This document shows positions 21,635 through 30,040 of a DNA stretch of 64,000 bases, in pieces; the stretch's first letter is position 1; every line of letters begins with the position of its first letter. Origin of the DNA: Smaragdicoccus niigatensis DSM 44881 = NBRC 103563 (GTDB lineage: Bacteria; Actinomycetota; Actinomycetes; Mycobacteriales; Mycobacteriaceae); assembly GCF_000380645.1 (NCBI RefSeq), contig NZ_AQXZ01000016.1, positions 372,001 to 436,000 on the forward strand. Direction: 5' to 3'. Both the position numbers and the translations under genes were made by a program. Below the pieces are notes generated by a model, which saw only the letters and a list, made by a program, of their open reading frames with translations, did no database searches and was not told the origin of the DNA.

Positions 21635-22843
21635 ATGGAAGACGTCCTCAAGCACGTCGCAATCGAGCCCGGAGACAACGTCGTCGCCCGATTCGGTAAT
21701 GCAGTAGGCGTCTTCAGCACGCACACGGTCGCCGAGGCGGAATACGTCGAGCAGCTGATCGAAGAACTCGAAGAGGCCAGCGCAGCCGAGACCTACCCGG
21801 GCGAGGAAATCGCTCGTCGAGTGGCACCGATGGTTCTGCGCAACGGCAAGGCTCTGCCGGCCTTCGGCATTGTGGCTGCGGTCCCGAACGGGTTCGTCGT
21901 GGCGGTGCACGGCCTGGCCTGGGCCCGCGTGACGTCTCCCCAGACGACGCTGCACCTCGCCGGCGACTCGGCCTTCACCTGGGTGGAGCGGATCGTCGCC
22001 GCGCCGGTGTCGGAGATCTCGCTGACGCTGTCGCCGAAGGAGCAGAAGCCGGTCAACCCGCGGTCGGACCTGCGACTCGGCACTGTGAACGGCGACGGAC
22101 TCGTCATTCGGACGCAGGGTGTCGCGGCTGCCAAGGGTGTGGCCCTGAAGAGCATTTCGCCCAAGTCCATCGCTGGCAAGATCGCCGCGTCCGCGAAGAT
22201 CGCCGTTGCCGACCTGTACGCGACGCAGGCTTCGCCGGCCGTCGACGATTTCGCGACTGCGCATGCCGCCGCGATCGAGTTGCTCGACGAGCCCACGACG
22301 GAACCGCAGCCGATTCGCGTCGAGGTTCCGGAGGACGACACCATCGACGGGCCCGTCGCCCAAGTGATCGATGAGACGCAGGCGTCGCGGGCTGCGACGC
22401 CGTTCGAAGAGGAGACCCGCGGGTCTGACGACGGACGCGACGCCGAGACCCAGGACGGACTGCCGGTCGATGCCGGAGCCACCCAGATGGCGCCGCTCGT
22501 GGCACCGTCGAGCCCTGTGCTGATCGGCGATGACGGTTCCCGGATCATCCTCGACCGCAACTACGTGCTCGGCCGTGACCCGCGCAGCGACTCGGCAGTT
22601 CGTCGGGGTGAGGCGTCGCCGATCACGATCCTCGACGACTCGAGTGCGATCTCCCGCGTGCATGCCTACCTCACCGCGGAGAAGGGTTCAGTCACCATCC
22701 GCGACAACGGGTCGACCAACGGCACGTACATCGCGTCGCCCGGTGCACCGGAGTGGGCACGCCTGAACGGCGAGGCGGTTCACCTGAACACCGGTTGGGC
22801 GTTGTGCCTCGGCAATCGGGTTTACGTCCTGCACTCTGCATGA
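21635..22843 (+). CDS. FHA-domain protein with uncharacterised N-terminal domain
   Basis: A 402-aa soluble protein. The C-terminal 105 residues form an FHA domain (G313-R314, S340-R341-V-H343, N362-G363), a phosphothreonine reader. The first 160 residues form a separate globular domain I do not recognise; about 205-295 is a low-complexity acidic linker. AGGAGA precedes the ATG. It follows the mini-adenylation gene by 46 bp and shares its promoter. With the FHA-MMPL protein this makes three FHA domains in the NRPS locus, implying a Ser/Thr kinase input. A hairpin after the stop ends the unit. Confidence 0.88.
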   Translation: MEDVLKHVAIEPGDNVVARFGNAVGVFSTHTVAEAEYVEQLIEELEEASAAETYPGEEIARRVAPMVLRNGKALPAFGIVAAVPNGFVVAVHGLAWARVTSPQTTLHLAGDSAFTWVERIVAAPVSEISLTLSPKEQKPVNPRSDLRLGTVNGDGLVIRTQGVAAAKGVALKSISPKSIAGKIAASAKIAVADLYATQASPAVDDFATAHAAAIELLDEPTTEPQPIRVEVPEDDTIDGPVAQVIDETQASRAATPFEEETRGSDDGRDAETQDGLPVDAGATQMAPLVAPSSPVLIGDDGSRIILDRNYVLGRDPRSDSAVRRGEASPITILDDSSAISRVHAYLTAEKGSVTIRDNGSTNGTYIASPGAPEWARLNGEAVHLNTGWALCLGNRVYVLHSA

Positions 22844-22850
22844 TTTCAGT

Positions 22851-22880
22851 CGGCCGCACATCCTGACGGGTGTGCGGCCG
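22851..22880 (+). terminator. Hairpin terminator after the FHA gene
   Basis: CGGCCGCACA and TGTGCGGCCG form a perfect 10-bp stem around a 10-base loop, followed by CACTTATT. It starts 8 bases after the FHA stop. Confidence 0.75.
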
Positions 22881-22886
22881 CACTTA

Positions 22887-22915
22887 TTGCGTATCCGCAG
22901 TTTCTGCGGTACGGT
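22887..22915 (+). promoter_or_regulatory. Promoter with embedded inverted repeat; probable leaderless start
   Basis: TTGCGT (22887-22892), 17 bp, TACGGT (22910-22915), then only GAATC before ATG 22921, so the mRNA should begin at or next to the start codon. CCGCAGTTTCTGCGG (22895-22909), arms of 6 bp, fills the spacer and looks like an operator. Confidence 0.6.
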
Positions 22916-22920
22916 GAATC

Positions 22921-23289
22921 ATGTCCAACCCGTACGACCGCATTCGATCGGAACTCGAGAAGGCTGAGCAGGCCGCTCCTGCGGATTCATTGCCGCACTG
23001 GCGGAACATCATCGATGAAGCCAGCCGCGTCCTCGACGAACAACTTGCCAAAGCTGTCGTCGATGACGAGATCTCGATCCGGGCTGCGGGCGCGAGTGCC
23101 GGGCTCACCGAAAACGCGGTGGGTCCCCGCCTTGCCCGCACCGCACTTCTCGCCCCTTACGCCCGTCCCGACGGTCGAGTGACGGCCGAAGATGTCAGAC
23201 GTGCGCGGTATGACAAAGCAAGCGGGCAGTCACAAGCTGCCCCCGTTCCACCTCAACCGATGCGGTTCAAGCCGCGCCGGCAATCCTGA
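22921..23289 (+). CDS. Small HTH-like protein of unknown function
   Basis: A 122-aa protein without a family I recognise. Residues about 55-75 (SIRAAGASAGLTENAVGPRL) have the spacing of a helix-turn-helix; the N-terminal 45 residues are helical and acidic, and the C-terminus is basic and proline-rich. It appears leaderless and has an inverted repeat in its promoter, which would suit autoregulation. The VWA gene follows 10 bp later, probably in one operon. Confidence 0.7.
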   Translation: MSNPYDRIRSELEKAEQAAPADSLPHWRNIIDEASRVLDEQLAKAVVDDEISIRAAGASAGLTENAVGPRLARTALLAPYARPDGRVTAEDVRRARYDKASGQSQAAPVPPQPMRFKPRRQS

Positions 23290-23299
23290 AGGAGCCGCC

Positions 23300-23941
23300 A
23301 TGACGGATCAGAACCTCACCCGAATCGTCTTCCTCCTCGACCGTTCCGGCTCGATGCAGTCCATCAAGACCGACATCGAGGGCGGTTTCGATGCGTTCAT
23401 CGCCGAGCAGCGCAAGAACGCCGGTGAATGCACCGTCACGCTCGCGCAGTTCGACAACGAATATGAGGTCGTCTACGCGAACAAGCCGCTCGCACAGGTG
23501 CCGAGCCTGGACCTTCAGCCCCGCGGAATGACCGCTCTCCTCGATGCGATGGGCAAGCTCATCACCGACACCGGCGCCGAACTGGCCGCCCTTCCGGAAG
23601 ATCGCCGCCCGGGTACCGTCATTTTCGCGATCATGACCGACGGCCTCGAGAATTCCAGCAAAGAGTGGACGCACGCGGCGATCAAGTCACTCGTCGAGCA
23701 GCAGACCAAGCAGTACGCCTGGGAGTTCCTGTACATGGGAGCCGATCAGGACGCCGTCGAGGTCGGCGTGAGCCTTGGGGTCCAGCCCGACAAGGCCGTC
23801 ACCTACAGCCGCGGCAAGTCTCGCGATGTCTGGGCGGCGACCGCGGCGAATGTCAGCAGCTACCGCAGCGCCAAGATGGCGGACCCCGCCGCGGCGATGC
23901 CGGCCTACTCGCAGGCACAGCGAAGGGCCGCGCGGGATTAA
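23300..23941 (+). CDS. von Willebrand factor type A domain protein
   Basis: A 213-aa cytoplasmic single-domain VWA protein. The metal-ion adhesion site DRSGS is at about residues 14-18, with a later T in PRGMTALLDA and D in IMTDG completing the site. Such small VWA proteins bind partner proteins in a Mg-dependent way; the partner is unknown. GAAGGAG lies 6-12 bases before the ATG; a longer frame starting at 23192 runs back into the previous gene and is rejected. Cotranscribed with the small HTH-like gene. Confidence 0.9.
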   Translation: MTDQNLTRIVFLLDRSGSMQSIKTDIEGGFDAFIAEQRKNAGECTVTLAQFDNEYEVVYANKPLAQVPSLDLQPRGMTALLDAMGKLITDTGAELAALPEDRRPGTVIFAIMTDGLENSSKEWTHAAIKSLVEQQTKQYAWEFLYMGADQDAVEVGVSLGVQPDKAVTYSRGKSRDVWAATAANVSSYRSAKMADPAAAMPAYSQAQRRAARD

Positions 23942-24032
23942 TTTCTCGGCACCTGTCGAAAAGGGCATTGCTCGATCGACGCATTGATGAACCGGCAACA
24001 ACGCCGGAACACCGAGCGTCAGGAGCACCGCA

Positions 24033-24470
24033 ATGTCCACCATCACCGCCACCCGCCCGACCGTCACCGCGTCGCAGAACGCGATCTCGTCGAAGGCCCG
24101 CAAGGCCGGCTGGATTCTCTCCGGCCTTGTCACGGCCTTCCTCCTCGCCGACTCGTTGACCAAGCTCGCCGGCGTCGAGGCCGTGCGGACGGCGACGGCT
24201 GAGCTCGGGATACCGGTCAGCCAGACCCCGATCATCGGAGCGACGCTGCTGGTGTGCATCGCGTTCTACGTGTTCCCGCGGACGTCGATCCTGGGTGCGG
24301 TGATGCTCACCGGCTACTTCGGCGGAGCGATCGAGGTGCACATGATCAACCAGTCCGGAGTGTTCGGCTACGTCCTGGCTCCCGTCTACTTCGCGATCGT
24401 GGCCTGGGTTGGCTTGTACCTCCGCGACGAGCGCACTCGCACGGTCGTCAAGTCGTTGATCGGCCGGTGA
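24033..24470 (+). CDS. DoxX-like small membrane protein
   Basis: A 145-aa protein with four predicted membrane helices after a polar 25-residue N-terminus; KLAGVEAVRTATAELGIP and the MLTGYFGGAIEVHM segment are typical of the DoxX-like family. Members associate with redox stress functions, but the role here is not determined. CAGGAG precedes the ATG. It is convergent with ansP and shares a terminator hairpin. Confidence 0.85.
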   Translation: MSTITATRPTVTASQNAISSKARKAGWILSGLVTAFLLADSLTKLAGVEAVRTATAELGIPVSQTPIIGATLLVCIAFYVFPRTSILGAVMLTGYFGGAIEVHMINQSGVFGYVLAPVYFAIVAWVGLYLRDERTRTVVKSLIGR

Positions 24471-24482
24471 TCTGCGGAAATC

Positions 24483-24510
24483 TAGGGCGTACGGCTCGCC
24501 GTGCGCCCTA
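24483..24510. terminator. Bidirectional terminator between doxX-like gene and ansP
   Basis: TAGGGCGTACGGC and GCCGTGCGCCCTA form a 13-position stem with one mismatch and a two-base loop. Its right end overlaps the last codon of the minus-strand permease. Confidence 0.75.
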
Positions 24511-25989
24511 ATCCCGTTTAGGTGCAGGCCTATTCGCGACAACTGGGTAAGCGCCGGTGTGCCCCACACGTTCCTGGGCCACCGCGAGAACGCGCCCTCG
24601 AACGAGGTACCAACCGCCGATCAGCGCCGGGACGATGACCACGAGCGTCGCAACCGTCCAGGTCCCGATGGGATGGTCCAGCGCCATGAGAACGAGCACC
24701 GCGAACAGAAAGACGAGAGTCAGGTATCCGGTGTACGGCGAGCCCCACAGCCGGAACTTCGGCCGCTCGAGAATCCCCTTCTGCGACCACCGATACAACT
24801 GAATCTGGCAGACGACGATCGTTCCCCACGAGGCGAGAATGCCGAGGGCCGCCATGTTCAGCACGATCTCGAACGCCTGCCCGGGGTTCAACGCATTGAG
24901 CACGACACCGAAGAGAGCGATCACGGACGTGAGCAGGATGCCACCGTAGGGGACGCCATTCTTCGACATCTTGGCCGTGAAGGTCGGCGCGCTTCCGTTC
25001 ATCGCCATCGAACGCAGAATTCGGCCCGTTGAATACAGTCCTGCGTTGAGACTCGAGAAGGCCGCCGTGAGGACGACGATGTTCATGATCGAACCCGCGC
25101 CCTCGATGCCGATCTTGGAGAAGAACGTCACGAACGGACTCTCGCCCGCGCGGTACGCGGTGTACGGGAGCAACAGGCCTAGAAGCACCAGCGAACCGAC
25201 GTAGAAGACCGCGATACGTGCGATGACCGAGTTGATCGCACGCGGCATGATCTTCTCCGGATTGGCCGTCTCCCCCGCTGCGGTTCCTACGAGTTCTACT
25301 GCGGCATAGGCGAACACGACGCCGGATGTAACAATCACCAGCGGATAGACACCGGTCGGAAACAGCCCTCCGTGATCGGTGATGACGCTGATTCCGGTTC
25401 GCGCGCCGTCGATCTCGTAGCGCCCGGCGAGGAAGATCGTACCGGCAACGATGAACGTCAGCAGAGCGATGACCTTCACCAGCGCCGCCCAGAATTCGAG
25501 TTCGCCGAAGAGTTTCACCGAAATCAGGTTCATCGACAGCACGACCGCCAGCGCGATCAGCGCGATGAGCCACTGCGGTATCGAGGTGAAGGCCGTCCAG
25601 TAGTGGAAGTAGGTGGCGATCGCGGTCGAGTCGACAATGGCGGTCATCGCCCAGTTGAGGAAGTACATCCACCCGGCGACAAAGGCGGCCTTCTCGCCGA
25701 GGAACTCGCGCGCGTAGGAAACAAACGAACCCGACGAGGGCCTATGCAGAACCAACTCGCCGAGCGCTCGAAGGATGAGAAAGACGAAGACGCCACAGAC
25801 CGCGTAGACGACGAACAAACCTGGTCCGGCGCTCGCCAGGCGACCACCCGCCCCCAGGAAGAGACCGGTTCCGATGGCTCCACCGATGGCGATCATCTGG
25901 AGCTGACGAGGTTTGAGGCCTTTGTGATAGCCCTCGTCCTCATGACTATGGGCCGACTTGTCGTACTCCGTGGATTCGACGGCGGTCAC
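24508..25989 (-). CDS. ansP: Amino acid permease, AnsP-type (L-asparagine)
   Basis: A 493-aa APC-superfamily permease of the amino acid transporter family with 12 hydrophobic segments. The N-terminal [18 protein letters not shown], the [12 protein letters not shown] helix 1 and [16 protein letters not shown] are nearly as in mycobacterial AnsP, an asparagine importer. Its start overlaps the stop of the 75-aa membrane protein by four bases, and an asparaginase gene lies upstream on the same strand, which supports asparagine as substrate. Assignment to asparagine rather than another neutral amino acid rests on family similarity and context. Confidence 0.88.
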   Translation of the reverse strand: MTAVESTEYDKSAHSHEDEGYHKGLKPRQLQMIAIGGAIGTGLFLGAGGRLASAGPGLFVVYAVCGVFVFLILRALGELVLHRPSSGSFVSYAREFLGEKAAFVAGWMYFLNWAMTAIVDSTAIATYFHYWTAFTSIPQWLIALIALAVVLSMNLISVKLFGELEFWAALVKVIALLTFIVAGTIFLAGRYEIDGARTGISVITDHGGLFPTGVYPLVIVTSGVVFAYAAVELVGTAAGETANPEKIMPRAINSVIARIAVFYVGSLVLLGLLLPYTAYRAGESPFVTFFSKIGIEGAGSIMNIVVLTAAFSSLNAGLYSTGRILRSMAMNGSAPTFTAKMSKNGVPYGGILLTSVIALFGVVLNALNPGQAFEIVLNMAALGILASWGTIVVCQIQLYRWSQKGILERPKFRLWGSPYTGYLTLVFLFAVLVLMALDHPIGTWTVATLVVIVPALIGGWYLVRGRVLAVAQERVGHTGAYPVVANRPAPKRD

Positions 25990-26213
25990 GACCGGCCCTC
26001 ACTGTCTTCCGAAGGCCCCAGGGACGGCGGTGCGGGAACGTCCCGGAACGTGAAGATGAACCCGAACACAGCGATGACCGCCGCGACCCCATATCCGATG
26101 AGTGAGAACCAACCGGCATGTTGGTAGGCCGTCACGGCGACGATTGCGATCGCCGCGAAGACCATGAACATTCCGATCAGCGGGGTCCTCGCCAGATACT
26201 TGTCGCGCGGCAT
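25986..26213 (-). CDS. Small two-helix membrane protein in the ansP operon
   Basis: A 75-aa protein with two membrane segments (about residues 11-29 and 34-54) and a polar proline-rich C-terminal tail. AGGAGA lies 6-10 bases upstream of the ATG, and its stop overlaps the ansP start (ATGA), so it is translated with the permease. It could be an accessory subunit of AnsP; no family recognised. Confidence 0.8.
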   Translation of the reverse strand: MPRDKYLARTPLIGMFMVFAAIAIVAVTAYQHAGWFSLIGYGVAAVIAVFGFIFTFRDVPAPPSLGPSEDSEGRS

Positions 26214-26277
26214 GACGTCTCCTCGAATCAGATTGCGGAGCAGTTCAAGTCAAGCGCCAGAGTCGCTGGGCCGGCAA

Positions 26278-27249
26278 CTAATTCACGGAATCGACGTGCG
26301 CTCGTAGCTTTTCCAGCGTGTCTGTGGCGCTCCGGCCCTGCGAGAGTGCGATCGCGAGGAACACCCGGATGTGGTGCGGCGTCATCCCGCCGACGACCGG
26401 GACGTCCGCTGCGGCGAGTTGACCTCCCCCACCGGGATAGCCGTAGACCGGAGCCGTGCGAGAGTCGTGGGCCCGGGTTCCGACGACGATGAGCCGCCCG
26501 TCCCGCACCTGCCGCACCACCGCATCGGCCATCCCGACGGGCAGGTTGCCGGCGCCGTTCGCCGCCACAACCACGGCATCGGAAGCCTGTGCGGCACAGT
26601 CGATCACATGGCCGTCGGCCCCCATATAGGCAGTGACGAGAGCGACCTTGGCATCGTGGTCACCGGGCGGTCCGAGGGTCGTCGCCGCTGCTGGGCGTTC
26701 GATGACCCGCCACCCGTGCGATTCACGCCTCGCCAGGAGCGGAAATCCCGGGGTGTCGAACGCGTCGACCAAGGTGCCGGACACCTTCTGCACTCGACGC
26801 CCCAGCAGGACCTTGCCCGCGAAGACGACGACAGGTTCCCGCCAACAGCCCAGCCGGACCGCGTCGATCGCGCCGCGGAGATTCGCCGCCGCGTCGCTCC
26901 CCGGCTCGGCCCCCGGCAACATCGAACCGGTGACTGCCACGGGAAACGGCCACGGTCCGGCGTAGGTCAGCCAGGCCGCGACTTCTTCGATGGAATCCGT
27001 GCCGGTCACGACGATCACGCCGGCGACATCCGCCAATTCGGCAAGTCGGCGACTGACCGCGCGCAGGTGTTCGAAGGTGAGTTCGGAACCACCCAATTGG
27101 GCGATCGGACTGGTCCGAAATTCGACGTCGTGGACGCCGGCGAGGGACGCGATCCCAGCGGCATCGAGTTGCGGCTTGGCGAGCCCTCCCGCGGCGACCG
27201 CCATGCTGATCGTGCCACCCAGAGTCACCAGCTCAATCGGTGCTGCCAT
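26278..27249 (-). CDS. L-asparaginase
   Basis: A 323-aa asparaginase hydrolysing L-asparagine to aspartate and ammonia. Both family signatures are present: TLGGTISM near the N-terminus (catalytic Thr) and VVTGTDSIEE (second Thr-Asp pair), with a Lys in ALVTAYMGAD-region position. No signal peptide, so cytoplasmic. I chose the ATG at 27249, directly before PIELVTLGGT; the longer frame to 27279 adds an unlikely leader. It lies 64 bp upstream of the small membrane gene and ansP, forming an asparagine uptake and use unit. Confidence 0.9.
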   Translation of the reverse strand: MAAPIELVTLGGTISMAVAAGGLAKPQLDAAGIASLAGVHDVEFRTSPIAQLGGSELTFEHLRAVSRRLAELADVAGVIVVTGTDSIEEVAAWLTYAGPWPFPVAVTGSMLPGAEPGSDAAANLRGAIDAVRLGCWREPVVVFAGKVLLGRRVQKVSGTLVDAFDTPGFPLLARRESHGWRVIERPAAATTLGPPGDHDAKVALVTAYMGADGHVIDCAAQASDAVVVAANGAGNLPVGMADAVVRQVRDGRLIVVGTRAHDSRTAPVYGYPGGGGQLAAADVPVVGGMTPHHIRVFLAIALSQGRSATDTLEKLRAHVDSVN

Positions 27250-27299
27250 GGCACTAAGTATTAGCCACCGTGTCACCACAGCCGGATAGTGTGCGATTC

Positions 27300-27683
27300 A
27301 TGATGATCGATCATTTCGGGATCAACTGCGCCGATGTCCAGGCCTCCGCCAAGTTCTACGACGTCGTCCTCGGAACACTCGGCTTCAGTCGACAGATGGA
27401 TTATGGCGTCGCGATCGGGTACGGCCGAGATGGCTTCCCGTGGTTCTGGCTCAGCAGCTACGAGAACCTGCCGGCAAACCGTGAAGTGCACATTGCCTTC
27501 AAGGCGGAAGACGCGGCCGCGGTGCGGTCCTTCTATGAGACGGCGCTGTCGCTCGGGGCCGAGTCCTTGCATGCACCGCGGATGTGGCCCGAGTACCACG
27601 AGCACTACTACGGCGCATTCGTGCGTGACCCCGACGGCAACAACATCGAGGCCGTCACGCACCGGGCGAACGAAGGCGACTAG
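27300..27683 (+). CDS. VOC superfamily (glyoxalase/dioxygenase-like) protein
   Basis: A 127-aa single-domain vicinal oxygen chelate protein: starts MMIDHFGINCADVQASAKFY with the metal-ligand His of the first beta strand, and ends FVRDPDGNNIEAV with the usual Glu ligand. Substrate unknown. The stop overlaps the stop of the convergent SRPBCC gene (CTAG at 27680-27683). Confidence 0.88.
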   Translation: MMIDHFGINCADVQASAKFYDVVLGTLGFSRQMDYGVAIGYGRDGFPWFWLSSYENLPANREVHIAFKAEDAAAVRSFYETALSLGAESLHAPRMWPEYHEHYYGAFVRDPDGNNIEAVTHRANEGD

Positions 27684-28138
27684 GTCCGCGCAAAGAGCTC
27701 GTCGAGCTTCTCGTACCCCTGGTTGACGCCGTCTTCCATGCCGTTGGCCAGCCACCAGTCGCGGTCTTCGATGCTGCCGCACAGAGACTTCTGATGCAGC
27801 CGGGTCCGGCCGTCGCCGAGGTCCTCGACAGTCATGGTTTCGAGCGTGACCTTCTCTGGCATCTCTTCCCACACGAACGTCTGCACGACACGGCTCTCGC
27901 TGACCTCGTGGAAGCATCCGCGGAACGCATAGGTGTCGTCGAGGAACCGCCAACTGCCGCCGTCGCGCGCGTCCCAATAGTCGATCTTGACGGTGCTTTC
28001 CGCCGGCCCGACCCACTTGACGTAGATGTCCGGATCGACGTGGGCCTTGATCACCTGCGCCGGCGTCGCCGCGAAATCGCGAGTGATGTGAATGATCGGG
28101 AGCTTCGGATCGGGCTCGATGGTGGTCTTGTCAGTCAT
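27680..28138 (-). CDS. SRPBCC/AHSA1-type ligand-binding protein
   Basis: A 152-aa START-fold protein (RDFAATPAQVIKAHVDP N-terminal pattern, WDARDGGSWRF, ending with a long C-terminal helix carrying GMEDGVNQGYEKLDEL). Genes of this AHSA1 branch are routinely paired with ArsR repressors, as here: its start overlaps the arsR-type gene stop. Ligand unknown; regulation through the upstream twin operators is expected. Confidence 0.9.
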   Translation of the reverse strand: MTDKTTIEPDPKLPIIHITRDFAATPAQVIKAHVDPDIYVKWVGPAESTVKIDYWDARDGGSWRFLDDTYAFRGCFHEVSESRVVQTFVWEEMPEKVTLETMTVEDLGDGRTRLHQKSLCGSIEDRDWWLANGMEDGVNQGYEKLDELFART

Positions 28139-28481
28139 TGTTCTGCCCTTCTCGGGACGTCTGGGTGTTCATTTCGGCCAGCACGGCATCGAGGCGCGAG
28201 TACCGCTCCTCCGCTCGCTGCTGGTACTTCTCGATCCACTTGGTCATGAGGTCAAAGACCTTTGCTTCCAGATGAACTGGTCGTCTTTGGGCGTCGCGGC
28301 TGCGCGTCACGAGACCCGCATCCTCGAGCACCTTGAGGTGCTTCGACACCGCCTGCAGGGATACCCCGTACGGCGCCGCCAACTCCCCAACGGTCGCGTC
28401 CCCAACGGCGAGCCGGGCGACCATGTCGCGTCGGGTGGGATCGGCAAGTGCCGCGAAAACGCGGGACAGATTGTCTGTCAT
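28131..28481 (-). CDS. ArsR-family transcriptional repressor
   Basis: A 116-aa winged-helix regulator: VFAALADPTRRDMVARL and the recognition helix region PYGVSLQAVSKHLKVLEDAGLVTRSRD are diagnostic. No ArsR metal-site cysteines, so the effector is probably not a metal. It overlaps the SRPBCC gene by eight bases and is preceded by two identical 16-bp operators, one just upstream of its start, so it very likely represses its own operon. Confidence 0.93.
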   Translation of the reverse strand: MTDNLSRVFAALADPTRRDMVARLAVGDATVGELAAPYGVSLQAVSKHLKVLEDAGLVTRSRDAQRRPVHLEAKVFDLMTKWIEKYQQRAEERYSRLDAVLAEMNTQTSREGQNND

Positions 28482-28493
28482 GCCGCTCCTTTC

Positions 28494-28555
28494 TCAACCA
28501 TTTGGTTGAATACAGATTAGGCCCACTGCTTGTTCGTTGTCAACCATTTGGTTGA
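28494..28555. promoter_or_regulatory. Twin perfect ArsR operators TCAACCATTTGGTTGA
   Basis: The 16-bp sequence TCAACCATTTGGTTGA (7-bp arms around TT) occurs twice, at 28494-28509 and 28540-28555, 46 bp apart. The first lies 13 bp upstream of the arsR-type start. Two such sites could allow looping or cooperative repression and control the divergent side as well. Confidence 0.82.
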
Positions 28556-28559
28556 GTAA

Positions 28560-28751
28560 CTAGCCGAGCGACAGTCCATGCTCCGCAAGCGCAGCTTCGA
28601 GGATCCCCAGCGCCTTCGGCCCGAAGCCGTGCAGCGCTTCCAACTCCGCGCGCGGGGCGCCGACAAGGCTGCGAAGTGTCGGATAACCGGCGGCATTGAG
28701 GGCGCGCGTCGCGGGAGCGCCGATTTTCGGCAGCGTTTCGAGGTCGGTCAC
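28560..28751 (-). CDS. Small helix-hairpin-helix protein
   Basis: A 63-aa protein that is a single tandem helix-hairpin-helix unit: LPKIGAPATRALNAAGY and LHGFGPKALGILEAAL, like the DNA-binding or protein-binding (HhH)2 fold and RNA polymerase alpha C-terminal domain. Its GTG start overlaps the last base of the oxidase stop (TAGTG), so it is translationally coupled to the oxidase. Function unknown. Confidence 0.82.
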   Translation of the reverse strand: MTDLETLPKIGAPATRALNAAGYPTLRSLVGAPRAELEALHGFGPKALGILEAALAEHGLSLG

Positions 28752-30040
28752 TATCGGTCGTCCCCCAGGACGCGATCGAGGTACGGGTTACGAAAGATGC
28801 GGTCAGGATCGAGTCTGTCTCGCACGGCGCAGAATTCGTCGAACCGCGGATAGACCTCACGGAGATAGTCGGCGTCGCGGGTGTGCATCTTGCCCCAGTG
28901 CGGTCGTCCGCCGAGGTTCATCATGACCTCTTCGACGTCCCGGAAATAGTCGTCCGGTTCGTCGCGGAAGTAGCGGTGCACCGCGACATAGCCCGACGTC
29001 CGGCCGGACGCCGTCGAGAGCATCAGGTCATCGGCCGCTGCGGCCCGCACCTCGATCGGGAAGCTGACCCGATATCCCTTGTCGGCGATCAGTTTCCGCA
29101 CACCGTCAAAGGCTTCCCCGAGCTTCTCGAGCGGGACCGCGTATTCCATCTCGCGGAACCGGACCTTGCGCTCACTGGCGAACACCGCTGCCGACGCGTC
29201 CACGAACGTCCGTCCGGACAGCGCATTCCCGGAGACCTTGTTGATCGTCGGAACGGCGTTCGGAAAGCGAGCAGACACCCGACACAGACCGCCGAAAAGC
29301 TTGTTGCTGAGCAATTCATCGTCGACATAGCGTCGGAATTTGGACGGCCCCGACGGCTCGACGAGTCCGCTCAACCGCTTGTTCCGCTTCGTCAGCGCAG
29401 CCTCGGTGTGCGGGAACCAATAGAACTCGAAGTGGTCGTTCGTCTCTATTTCCTCGCGCAGGCGTCCGAGGACGTCGCCCACCTTGGCCGGCTGCTCCGA
29501 TGCCTCGATCGAAAACGCCGGAACGCACCGGACGGTGATCTCCGTGACGATGCCGAGCGCGCCCAGACCCAACGCGGCCGCCTGAAGCTCGGTCGGGTCA
29601 GTGATCTCGCGCTCCTCACATCTGCCGGTCACCAGGCGCAACCGCGTAATCTGCGTGCTGATGCCACCGAACGTGACGCCCGTTCCATGGGTTCCGGTTG
29701 ATGTCGCACCGGCAAGGGTCTGGCGGTCGATATCACCGAGGTTGGCCATCGCCAGTCCGTGCGGCTCGAGCCAGGCGGGAATCTCGTAAAGGTGCGTTCC
29801 CGCACGGAAGGTGGCGTCGAGATCATCGATCCGAACGAGACCGCGCATATTCGTGAGGTCGAGCATCGTCTCCCCCGGCACCGCAATGCCCGAGAAGCTG
29901 TGCCCCGCGCCGACCGCTTTGACCGTCGTTCCGGTTTCTCGCGCGGTCTCGATCGCCGCTGCGACCCCGTCTTCCGACACGGGAGTGAGAACACTTGCTG
30001 GACTTGCAGATTCGGTACGACCCCAGTTCTGCCAGATCAC
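28751..30040 (-). CDS. FAD-linked sugar lactone oxidase (D-arabinono/L-gulono-1,4-lactone type)
   Basis: A 429-aa flavoprotein of the aldonolactone oxidoreductase family. The N-terminal FAD PCMH domain has VGAGHSFSG (about 43-51) and STGTHGTG (about 113-120); the C-terminal half has the ALO domain ending YPRFDEFCAVRDRLDPDRIF. M. tuberculosis Rv1771 is a characterised relative acting on L-gulono-1,4-lactone. The start overlaps the preceding gene by four bases. Actual sugar lactone not determinable here. Confidence 0.9.
   Translation of the reverse strand: MIWQNWGRTESASPASVLTPVSEDGVAAAIETARETGTTVKAVGAGHSFSGIAVPGETMLDLTNMRGLVRIDDLDATFRAGTHLYEIPAWLEPHGLAMANLGDIDRQTLAGATSTGTHGTGVTFGGISTQITRLRLVTGRCEEREITDPTELQAAALGLGALGIVTEITVRCVPAFSIEASEQPAKVGDVLGRLREEIETNDHFEFYWFPHTEAALTKRNKRLSGLVEPSGPSKFRRYVDDELLSNKLFGGLCRVSARFPNAVPTINKVSGNALSGRTFVDASAAVFASERKVRFREMEYAVPLEKLGEAFDGVRKLIADKGYRVSFPIEVRAAAADDLMLSTASGRTSGYVAVHRYFRDEPDDYFRDVEEVMMNLGGRPHWGKMHTRDADYLREVYPRFDEFCAVRDRLDPDRIFRNPYLDRVLGDDR

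Noticed and set aside
18402-22920. Search for an mbtH gene near the NRPS
   Set aside because: No open frame with the MbtH pattern (about 70 aa with three conserved Trp) was found in the window.
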